Below are positions 26,284 through 34,300 of a stretch of DNA of 38,742 bases, piece after piece. Source of the stretch: a virus; IMG/VR virus record IMGVR_UViG_3300036804_000066, positions 1 through 38,742 of that record; one strand, written 5' to 3'. The translations under genes and the position numbers were made by a program. Under the pieces are notes generated by a model that saw only the letters and a program-made list of their open reading frames with translations, searched no databases and was not told the DNA's origin. Each line of letters opens with the position of its first letter. The first letter of the stretch is position 1.

Positions 26284-26805
26284 ATGGGATTTCGTCCAGA
26301 GCCAACCGTATACAGCCTCGTCTTTGGAGAGGACACGCCGCTACACGGGCTTCATGTGCGAGCTTCAGCCTGCTCGGTGAAGGAGTACAACTCGATCCTT
26401 AAGGCAGCAGTGGGCACTGAGTCTGAGTGCATTATCTGCGAAGGCGACAGGGAGATCTTCGATCCTGTGAAGGACGAAAAGGTCGAATGCCCGGCTTGCC
26501 GAGGCAAGGGCGTCATTCGAGGCGGTATCAACGCACAGACTCTCGAGGATAACGACACGATCCTGGACCTCTTCGCAAACCACCTCCTCTCGTGGGATCT
26601 AGAAGACCTTGCCGGGCAGGCGGTTCCTTGCTCGCGAGAAGGGATTGACAGCCAGGAGCGTGGCTTGGTGGCGCTGGTTATCCAGCAATGGCAGGCAGCC
26701 CTGGTGTCTGTCCCAAAAAGCTCGAAGACGCCATCTACGACTGGGTCGACTTCGGAGGAGAAGTCACTCAATCTGGGGAGTATATCTCAAAGCCCCCCGA
26801 GCTAG
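26284..26805 (+). CDS. Tail assembly chaperone, short form (gpG-like, 173 aa)
   Basis: A 173-residue protein from ATG 26284 (GGGGAAGG upstream; an in-frame start at 26248 is not used). It precedes the tape measure in the usual order and shares its 5' part with the frameshift product below. Its middle has CIIC (C49, C52) and CPACRGKG (C69, C72), a DnaJ- or zinc-ribbon-like pair not usual in assembly chaperones. The C-terminal part after the slippery site is Ser/Thr-rich. It stops at 26803-26805. Confidence 0.75.
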   Translation: MGFRPEPTVYSLVFGEDTPLHGLHVRASACSVKEYNSILKAAVGTESECIICEGDREIFDPVKDEKVECPACRGKGVIRGGINAQTLEDNDTILDLFANHLLSWDLEDLAGQAVPCSREGIDSQERGLVALVIQQWQAALVSVPKSSKTPSTTGSTSEEKSLNLGSISQSPPS

Positions 26806-26954
26806 AAGAGGCGGAAATCGTTATAGGTCTCTGCGATAGATTTCATTGTCTGCCTAGTCAGATACTGGATGAAAGTGCAGAGGTGATCAGAATGCTCAAG
26901 ATCGTAGCACTGACTCAACCTGAAGGACCGGAAGGACCAGACGATGGCTATTAG
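26284..26954 (+). CDS. Tail assembly chaperone, -1 frameshift form (gpGT-like, ~223 aa)
   Basis: The 5' frame from 26284 is open to 26805. A second frame, shifted by -1 (26688-26954), follows it. CCCAAAA at 26712-26718 sits in phase as C CCA AAA, the classical -1 slippery heptamer. After slipping, translation reads KLEDAIYDWVDFGGEV onward to the stop at 26952-26954, giving about 223 residues. Phage lambda gpG/gpGT and its relatives use the same arrangement to make two chaperones that wrap the tape measure in a fixed ratio. The longer form is the one that recruits the tail tube protein. Confidence 0.8.
26712..26718 (+). other. Programmed -1 frameshift site CCCAAAA
   Basis: Codons CCA (26713) and AAA (26716) are preceded by C26712, giving X XXY YYZ with X = C and Y = Z = A. 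Both tRNAs can re-pair after slipping to CCC and AAA. Position and frame change match the G/GT signal of siphovirus chaperones. Confidence 0.75.
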
Positions 26955-27612
26955 CAAAGGATACGGATCAGACACACTTGGTGTCAGTGCTTCCATACCG
27001 ATGACGGATGGTGGCCGCGAGACTACGGTATTCAACATCCGTAAGTGGACGCCAGATCAGATGGCTTTCGTGGCCAGAAAGATCGACGAGGATCTTGTCG
27101 CTCTCGTGCTCAGCGGTCAGAAGACTCTGCAACCGAGACATTTCCTGTGGGCTAGGGTTGCCCCGGAAGAGGTACACGAGTCGTACAGCAACCTCATCAC
27201 CACGGCCGGATGGGCACAGCTATTCAAGTCAATTCTTGGTGGCTCGCCGACCTTGTTCTCTGCCACTGTCGGGCGCATCGGGGTTGGAACCGGGACTACT
27301 GGTGCTGTGTCCTCGGATACAGCCCTCGGCTCCGTAGCCAGCATGACCGGAAACAACTGGATTCTGTGCGGTGCTGCGCCTACAAACTCAACCGCGGCAA
27401 CTCCATGTACCTCTATCTTTGTGGCAACATACGGAGCTACGGCAGCGGTCGGAGCTTGGAGCGAGTTCGCGGTTGACCAGGGCACTGCTTCGGCCGGGCC
27501 TGTCGTCACTGCTACCGCGCCGATGATGAATCATACCGTTCAGAGTGCTGGGTTCTACGGAACCAAGGCAGGCGGTACCTGGACAGCTACCGCAACCCTC
27601 AGCTTCACTTAG
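26944..27612 (+). CDS. Tail-associated structural protein (222 aa)
   Basis: A 222-residue protein that overlaps the chaperone end by 11 bases. The first 90 residues are charged and helical (VFNIRKWTPDQMAFVARKID, VAPEEVHESYSNLIT). The rest is a Gly/Ala/Thr-rich beta domain (SATVGRIGVGTGTTGAVSSD, GPVVTATAPMMNHTVQSAGF), as seen in tail accessory and fibre proteins of actinophages. It lies between chaperone and tape measure, a position held by minor tail proteins in some phages. No catalytic motif is present. Confidence 0.6.
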   Translation: MAISKGYGSDTLGVSASIPMTDGGRETTVFNIRKWTPDQMAFVARKIDEDLVALVLSGQKTLQPRHFLWARVAPEEVHESYSNLITTAGWAQLFKSILGGSPTLFSATVGRIGVGTGTTGAVSSDTALGSVASMTGNNWILCGAAPTNSTAATPCTSIFVATYGATAAVGAWSEFAVDQGTASAGPVVTATAPMMNHTVQSAGFYGTKAGGTWTATATLSFT

Positions 27613-27621
27613 GGAGAGGCA

Positions 27622-28206
27622 ATGGCACAGCAATCATGGTGTAACCTGCTCAATAAGGGTGCTCCGTGGCAGACAGCTCAAGGTGCGGTGCTCAACACTG
27701 CTACAACTGCCGTTATCAGTCCTCAGGCCCCTACCGGCCAGGATTTCATGCTACCCGGCCAGGACAATGGTCTTCAGTGGTATGCAGGTATGAGCTTGCG
27801 TGTTCGGGCGCGCGGGACAGCCACGACCGGGGCCACGACGGCGAACTTCACATGGGGTCTTGCTATCGGTGTATCTGGAACGCTGGCCACGGTGCTGGGG
27901 ACGACAGCAGCCGTGGTCATGGGTGCAACTTCGCTAGGGCCGTTGGCCTGGAGACTAGAGGCCGGTATCGACTGTCAGGCGGTCGGATCAACGGGTAATA
28001 CCATAGAGTGTGACGGTCACGTGATCATCGGTAATTCTACTACTCCCGCACTTGTTACGGCCAACGCCGTGATGATCAATATCCCGTTCACGAATACGGC
28101 ATTCAACACATACACGCAAGGCACCTGTATCGGACTGAAGGGTACTTTGTCGGCAGCGTTCGGGTCTTATCAGTGTAACCACTTTGCAGTTGAGCAGATC
28201 AGCTGA
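27622..28206 (+). CDS. Tail-associated beta-rich protein (194 aa)
   Basis: A 194-residue protein with GGGAGAGG before the ATG. It opens MAQQSWCNLLNKGAPWQTAQ and continues with long Thr/Ala/Gly-rich strands (GTATTGATTANFTWGLAIGV, ALVTANAVMINIPFTNTAF). Four Cys are spread through the chain and may form disulfides in the virion. It looks like a jelly-roll-type tail protein. Role is inferred from its place between tail genes. Confidence 0.55.
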   Translation: MAQQSWCNLLNKGAPWQTAQGAVLNTATTAVISPQAPTGQDFMLPGQDNGLQWYAGMSLRVRARGTATTGATTANFTWGLAIGVSGTLATVLGTTAAVVMGATSLGPLAWRLEAGIDCQAVGSTGNTIECDGHVIIGNSTTPALVTANAVMINIPFTNTAFNTYTQGTCIGLKGTLSAAFGSYQCNHFAVEQIS

Positions 28207-28241
28207 GGAAGGCTTTAGCCCCAACGGGGAGGTGACTGGCA

Positions 28242-28301
28242 GTGACCTGGACCGCTGTCGGTATCCTTAATTCGGTCACCGCCGGGGTGAGCGGACGGTG
28301 A
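28242..28301 (+). CDS. 19-aa mini-ORF coupled to the next gene
   Basis: GTG 28242 opens a 19-codon frame whose TGA (28299-28301) overlaps the GTG of the 918-residue tail gene (GTGA). GGGGAGGTG lies seven bases before it. The frame may be needed only to deliver ribosomes to the weak downstream start. The peptide (MTWTAVGILNSVTAGVSGR, with GTG read as Met) has no recognised function. Confidence 0.35.
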   Translation: MTWTAVGILNSVTAGVSGR

Positions 28302-31054
28302 CATTCGCCCAGGTCGGCAGCGCCTTCTTTTCCGCAGGGCCTAGCTCTTTCTCGCTAACCCCGCATGCTATCGGTGACCTTATCCTGGTCGAGGTTATCA
28401 ATACCAATAGCACGTCTGTCTCCGCGACTGCGCTATCCAGCACTAATGTCACCTGGCAGAAGTTCGGCACCACCCTGACCGGGGTCACCAACAGCGGTGA
28501 GACCGCAGCCTTTTTCGCCGGGCGGGCGACCGCAGCCAGCGCAGCGACGGTGACCGTCACCTGGAGCGGTACTGCCCCGCTGGTCGGCGTGCTTATCGGC
28601 GGCAAGGAATACAGCTCCACCCTGGGTTCCTGGGTTCTGGACGTTCAGGGCAATCTGGACGCCGGGGGTACATCCTTCTGGCCCAGCCTGACTCCCAAGG
28701 TAGCGGGGGAGCTGTACTTCGGGCTTGCTTTCGACTCGCTGTCAAACGCCACGGCTGGCAGCACAAGCGGTTTCACGTACGCCGTTAATAGCGGGCTGAC
28801 AGGCGGCGTGGCTGATGATCCATCGTGCCCGGCGTTCGCGACCGGCCCGCAGTGGGGCGACAGCGGCCAGGCGTTCGGCATTGCCGCCCTGGTGCAGGAA
28901 GCCGTCAGCTTCGATGCCGTAGGCCCCGCTGCTGGCGCGGGTATTACCAACACCGTGAGTCCTATCACCTGGACTCACGTCAACAACGGCAACGCCATCA
29001 TCGTCGCGGTTATTATCGGCACGCAGAGCGGCAATCCGGTCACGGCGGTCACCTACGGCGGCGTGACGCTGCCGCTGATCAAATTTCAAGCGACTTCCTC
29101 GTCGGCGGCAGGTAGCGCGCAATACGGGCTGGTCAGCAATACTCTGCCGCAGGGCTCCAATACTGTCTCGGTCACGTTCACTGGCAGCACCAACGACATT
29201 ATCTGCGGGTCGGTTTCGCTGCTGGGGGCTGGTAGTCTCGGCACTCCGGTAAGTACCGGTCCCGCTGCTGGCACGTCGGTTTCTATCTCAGTACCGGGAA
29301 CCACTACCGGCGGAATGATAGTCGCATCGTCCAGCTACGGCGGCGGCACGGGTGGCGGCACGTTCAGCGGGACGAACAGCGTCACCGTTCGATGGCAGCT
29401 CTCCGTCTCATCAGCCTTTAACGGCGACAATGGAGTTGAGGGCACCGTTCCGTCTACGGGCGGCGGATCAGCACAAACGGTAGGATTTAGCACAACCGGC
29501 GCGAGTGATAACTGGGCACTTGTGGCGGTAGAGGTTTTGCCGGGCGGCGGCGGCGGCACGTCTCCGCCGCCAGTGCCCTCTTCGCGAGCCATCCCGCCCG
29601 GCCGCTTGTCCCCTATGGCTTTCCGTCTTCGAAGTTCTCCCTCGGTTTCGGACATTGTTTCGTCTAGTATAAATGTAAATCTTTCTGATTCTGGTACAGG
29701 TTCTGACTCGCTGAGTGCAGATGCCGCGATACCACTTGCTGATTCCGGTGTTGCTTCAGACTCTTTGCTGGTTGGCGTACCTCTTGCAGAGTCGGGTGCT
29801 GGGTCTGATTCGCTTAGTACAGCCGCAGCAGTATCCCTCACAGATTCTGGTATAGGTTCTGACTCTATAGTTGCTGGAATCTTGCTTTCTGATAGCGGGG
29901 TCGGCTCAGACTCTCTAGTAGCTGCTGTACCTATCGCCTTGGCTGATTCTGGTACTGGTTCTGACTCGCTTGCAGTTGGCGTACAGCTTCCTGAATCAGG
30001 GGCTGGCAGTGATGTGCTAACTACAACAGCGGCATTGCCACTGGCGGATTCAGGGATAGGGTCAGACTCACTTATTGCCGGTATCTTGATGGCTGATAGC
30101 GGAGTTGCTTCCGACACGCTGACAACTACGGCTGCTATACCACTGGCAGAATCTGGTACTGGAGCAAGCTCTCTTGTGGTGGGCGTACCCCTCGTGGATA
30201 GCGGTGCCGGTTCGGACTCTCTTGTCGCTGCTGTTCCGATTGCCTTGGCAGATAGCGGATCTGGTTCTGACTCACTCGCCATTAATGTGCTATTGCCAGA
30301 CTCAGGCTCTGGTTCTGACGTGCTGACCACGACGGCAGCGCCAGTTCTTAGTGACTCTGGATCTGGTAGTGACGCGCTAGCCATTGCCGTTCCTCTTGCC
30401 GACTCTGGTTTGGGAAGCGATACCCTCGCTGCTCCTGCGGCTATACCGCTTGCAGATTCTGGCGCTGGCTCGGACTCGTTGTCAATACAGACCCCAGGTG
30501 CAGCCACGCTTAATGATAGTGGTACGGGAACTGACTCGCTTAGCATTGTTGTCTCGATGCCGCTTAACGATAGTGGTACTGGTAGCGATTCCCTAGGCAC
30601 GCTGGCGCAGATATCACTTGCTGATCTTGGCAGTGCTTCAGATGCGCTCGCGACTAACGCGTTGATAGCTCTTGCTGACAGCGGTACGGGCACAAGTTCC
30701 TTGGCGGTTAATGTACGTCTTACCGACTCCGGAGTTGGGGCAGATTCACTCGGTATCGGTGTAGCGTTTGCTGATTTCGGTTTTGGTACTGACTCGTTTA
30801 CTGTGTCGGCTACGATACTGCTATTGGAATTTGGGTTCGGTTCTGACTCGTTGTTTATTGGCGGGAAGAATCTCCCTGGTTCAGCAACTGCATTTAACCT
30901 GATCACTAATCGGATTATCGTGTCTAACGCTGCTTCCAGTACGGTTATCGCTTTGGACAAGCTATATCAAGAAGCTGTGCCAGGAAACTCTTCGCTTGTT
31001 GTTTCTGCAAGCAACAAGTCAGTCAATAATGCTACGGCGGTGAACAAACTATGA
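28298..31054 (+). CDS. Large tail fibre/adhesin-like protein with 23 RTX-like repeats (918 aa)
   Basis: A 918-residue protein from GTG 28298. Residues 1-205 and 206-415 are two Ig-like, Gly/Thr/Ser-rich adhesin domains with VTWQKFGTTLTGV and related strands. Residues 416-461 are a Pro-rich linker. Residues 462-858 hold 23 copies of [LF]-x-[DE]-[SFL]-G-x-[GA]-[SAT]-[DS]-x-[LIF] with alternating 16- and 18-residue lengths, which resembles a half-set of the RTX calcium motif (GGxGxDxLx). A 60-residue C-terminal part follows. The repeat half uses T/A-ending codons while the N-terminal half uses GC-rich codons, so it looks like a fusion. It may bind host surface or calcium. Confidence 0.75.
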   Translation: MTFAQVGSAFFSAGPSSFSLTPHAIGDLILVEVINTNSTSVSATALSSTNVTWQKFGTTLTGVTNSGETAAFFAGRATAASAATVTVTWSGTAPLVGVLIGGKEYSSTLGSWVLDVQGNLDAGGTSFWPSLTPKVAGELYFGLAFDSLSNATAGSTSGFTYAVNSGLTGGVADDPSCPAFATGPQWGDSGQAFGIAALVQEAVSFDAVGPAAGAGITNTVSPITWTHVNNGNAIIVAVIIGTQSGNPVTAVTYGGVTLPLIKFQATSSSAAGSAQYGLVSNTLPQGSNTVSVTFTGSTNDIICGSVSLLGAGSLGTPVSTGPAAGTSVSISVPGTTTGGMIVASSSYGGGTGGGTFSGTNSVTVRWQLSVSSAFNGDNGVEGTVPSTGGGSAQTVGFSTTGASDNWALVAVEVLPGGGGGTSPPPVPSSRAIPPGRLSPMAFRLRSSPSVSDIVSSSINVNLSDSGTGSDSLSADAAIPLADSGVASDSLLVGVPLAESGAGSDSLSTAAAVSLTDSGIGSDSIVAGILLSDSGVGSDSLVAAVPIALADSGTGSDSLAVGVQLPESGAGSDVLTTTAALPLADSGIGSDSLIAGILMADSGVASDTLTTTAAIPLAESGTGASSLVVGVPLVDSGAGSDSLVAAVPIALADSGSGSDSLAINVLLPDSGSGSDVLTTTAAPVLSDSGSGSDALAIAVPLADSGLGSDTLAAPAAIPLADSGAGSDSLSIQTPGAATLNDSGTGTDSLSIVVSMPLNDSGTGSDSLGTLAQISLADLGSASDALATNALIALADSGTGTSSLAVNVRLTDSGVGADSLGIGVAFADFGFGTDSFTVSATILLLEFGFGSDSLFIGGKNLPGSATAFNLITNRIIVSNAASSTVIALDKLYQEAVPGNSSLVVSASNKSVNNATAVNKL
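29681..30871 (+). repeat. 23 tandem 16-20-residue coding repeats, SGxGSDSL type
   Basis: The repeats encode [LFM]-x-[DE]-S-G-[TAVISL]-G-S-D-[SVTA]-L. Through repeats 1-15 the length alternates 18, 16, 18, 16, and later ones drift to 16, 18 and 20. Repeats 19, 22 and 23 diverge at the Ser-Gly pair (DLG, DFG, EFG), a decay toward the C-terminus. The pattern predicts a beta-solenoid with one Asp/Gly turn per rung. Confidence 0.85.
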
Positions 31055-31350
31055 ACTCATATATGAGCGGGTCTCTTGTTACCGAGACTGCCACCTTCCT
31101 TAATGCGGCAGGGCAGCCTACTGACCCGACATCGGTAACTCTGAAATACAAGATCGGGGCAGGGGCTATCCAGACACTAACATATCCTTCCAATTTGACA
31201 AAGGTGTCAGTTGGGACGTATTCAAACAACTTCGACACGACAGGGTTTGCCGGGCCTGGCTTGCTACTATACACGATGGAGTGGATAGGTACCGGCGCGG
31301 TACAGGCAATAGTTCCAGATTTCTTCACTGTTTACCCGCCGGAGCTGTGA
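31051..31350 (+). CDS. Small tail-associated protein (99 aa)
   Basis: A 99-residue protein from an ATG overlapping the previous stop (ATGA). It is a short beta-sandwich by pattern: SLVTETATFLNAAGQPTDPT, SVTLKYKIGAGAIQTLTYPS, then KVSVGTYSNNFDTTGFAGPG and LLLYTMEWIGTGAVQAIVPD. This resembles an Ig-fold of phage tail accessory proteins. It lies one base before the tape measure start. Confidence 0.6.
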   Translation: MNSYMSGSLVTETATFLNAAGQPTDPTSVTLKYKIGAGAIQTLTYPSNLTKVSVGTYSNNFDTTGFAGPGLLLYTMEWIGTGAVQAIVPDFFTVYPPEL

Positions 31351-31351
31351 T

Positions 31352-34300
31352 ATGGCTAACGAAGTCGAAATCATTATCACGGCCAGGGACTTGAGCGGGC
31401 CTGCCTTCGCTGGGGCGCTGGCTAATATGGAAGCGCTGAAGCGGGCTGCTAAGGATCTGAGGGGCGACTTCGAGAAGATCGGCAACTTTAAGATTGATGT
31501 ACCAGGGGCTACGCAGTCTTTGATACAGATACGCTCGCGTATGCAATCCCTGGGTATTGCCGACATAGCGGACGTAAACATTCCTCAAGGACGCATTGTT
31601 ACTCAGCTGAACATCTTGAAGCGTCTGATTCAGCAGGCTAAGATTGCTGACTTGCTAGCATTCAACATTGATCAAAGCGACCTCACCAGTCAGCTTGGCA
31701 AGGTTGCCGCTATCACGGAAACCATTCCTCTAAACTTTAAGCTCGGAGACATACCGAAGCTACCGACAACAGTTGGTTATACAACGACAATGGCAGCCGC
31801 ATCTGCTACGGCTGCTGGTGCTGGTTCTGACCCGCTGCTCGGGGCTACAGATAACCTAGCTCAAGACACTGTTCGTCTGGACGACACAACTCGTGTTCTA
31901 ATTGCTGCAACATCACCTTTGGTTCCTGCCACTATTAATCTCACTAACGCAACCGAAGATCTGATTAGTGCAACTCGTGCTTTGACAACAGCCACGCTTG
32001 CAGAGAAGGGTGGCAGCTCGCAAAGTCTCATAATGCCGCAAATTCCTACGGCAGGGCCTTCTGCACCAATAAGTCTTGCATCTCGTGTCATGAATCCAGT
32101 AGGGGGTTTGGACCCGAATCTTATAGCGAGGGCTAATACAGCACTTGGAATATATAGTACAGATGCCCTGAAGGCATCTATGGCTAATTTGACGATGTCC
32201 AATACGCTGGCCAATGCTAACGCCAATCTGGCCATAATGAATATGAGCTCTCTAAAGGCCGGGCTAGCAGCGGCAGGTTTCGGCAATCAAGCTCACGGGG
32301 CAGCAGCCGGAGCAGCGGCTCTCGGTGCAGCGGCAGGAGCGGCTGCTGGCGGCGGGGGAGGCGGTGGCGGAGGTGGGGGAGGAGGAGGAGGCCTGGCAGG
32401 CATGGCAGCCGGAGCCGGGGCGGCTGGCGGTGCCTTCAGACTGTGGGGTGGTTGGCTAGGGGGCACTGTCGGGCATATCGGTCTTCTGCACCTCGCTATT
32501 GACGCCACTGCGGAGTCCTTGATAGCTATATTGACAGCCGCAGCCGCAGCGGCTATCGGCCTTGCCGCCATGGCACCGACTGCACAGGACATATATCTGC
32601 ATCTACAGAACTTGAACACAGTAACGAGTGCTCTTGGGACTAGTGTACCCCCATTGACAGGGGCATTCCAAAATCTCTCGGACAGCCTTAAGCCGCAAGT
32701 AATCGGGATATATGGCGGTGCGCTTCAGGTTCTGAACAAAAACTCTGGGGTGCTTGGCCAGACTGCCCATTCTGTGACTGACCTGTTCAGTACATGGACA
32801 GCGAAAATAGTTATATGGTCTCAGGCTCAGGGTGGTGTAGGGAAGCTTCTGCAGAGCGGGGTTGGATATCTTAGCCAGTTTGGCAGCATTGTAGGAGACG
32901 TTCTTACCGCCATCAACAACTTGATCAAGTCTGACCCCGGCATTGCTCACTTCTTGCTAGATTTTATTGGCGGAGCAGCTAAGCTTCTAGACCTTATCAC
33001 GAAGCTACCAAGTCCTCTTCTTGAAGCTGGCCTAGCCCTACATGGAGTCTATCTTTACGGAAATGTTGCAGCCGGAGTTCTTGGCAGGATGATAACTCTT
33101 GTTCCTGGCCTCGATAAAGTAGGCAAGACGATCAGCAAGGGGTTTGGTATCGGCGTTCTGTTCTCTACGCCTGGTATTCTTGCAGCGGTAGCCGCAGGGA
33201 TTGCATATATAGGATATCAGTCTGATCAAGCTGACCCGAAAACCAAGAAGTTTATAAGTGACACAGAAGCTGCCCTTAATAGTCTTCCGGCTAGCCAGGC
33301 TTTCGGGCAGATCGGTACAGACATTAATCTTTATCATCAAAAGGTTCAGGACGCTTTTTCGAGTGCTTCTCTAAATCAGATAGCTAATTACCAGACGTCA
33401 GTCAAGGGTATGGGCGTCGGCATAGCTGATTATTTCAAGTCGGTAGCTGGCAGCGTGAACAAGGTTATGGGAGATATTGCTTCTGGTCATTACAAGTCTC
33501 AGCTACATGATATAGCAGCCGCATGGGATAACTTGTTCAGTAATTCAGGAGCTGCTTCCGAGCAAGCTGGAAACAATGTCGCGCTTTATAACAAGCATGT
33601 TCAGGCATTGATCGGAGAGAGCGCGAATCTTACGCAGGTAGAGCTAGGCCTCGTGGGCGCTGGAAACTCTGTTGCTAATGCCCAGAACCTTATGGACCAA
33701 GCTGGAGTACGAGCTAATGATTCGTATGCGGTTATGGTCCAGAAGGTGAAGCAGCTTATTAATGGCTATATGAATCTTGGCATCGGTGTCGGACAGACAG
33801 CAGCCGCTATGAACGCGATGAACTTTAGTACCGGGCAGTCGGCAAACGTACTTGGGTCTCTTGACCAGGATATCTCTAAATTTACCCAGGCCGAAAGTCA
33901 GCTATTCGGAGTTCTAATCGGCGGGGAACAGAATATGTTTTCATTCCTCGGCGGAATACAGACACTTGGAACTGATGCTGCTGTATCCGGGGCAAACCTT
34001 AATAACCTGACAGACAAGACTGGGAATCTTAATGCCGCGAGCTTGAAGCTTGGTAATGACCTGTATGGCACGGTACTTCCGTCTGCCGAGAGTTTTATTA
34101 ACGCGCTCCAGATGCAGGCTATTAGTTCGGATAAGCTTATCCCAATTGTGGCAACTGTTGCGGGAAATATCCTCAAGTATGCCGGTAATAGTGACGCGGC
34201 AAAGCAGTCTGTTGTTGATCTAATCAATAACGCGCTTGGTCCAGGTACAGTTTCTATGCAGAGCCTTAACAAATGGGTTGGTAATAACTCTGTTTCTATC

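Noticed and set aside
29335-30960. 541-codon open frame on the minus strand
   Set aside because: It is the mirror of the Ser/Asp-type repeats in the 28298-31054 gene. The reverse-frame protein is only a Ser/Glu/Pro repeat with no ribosome site.
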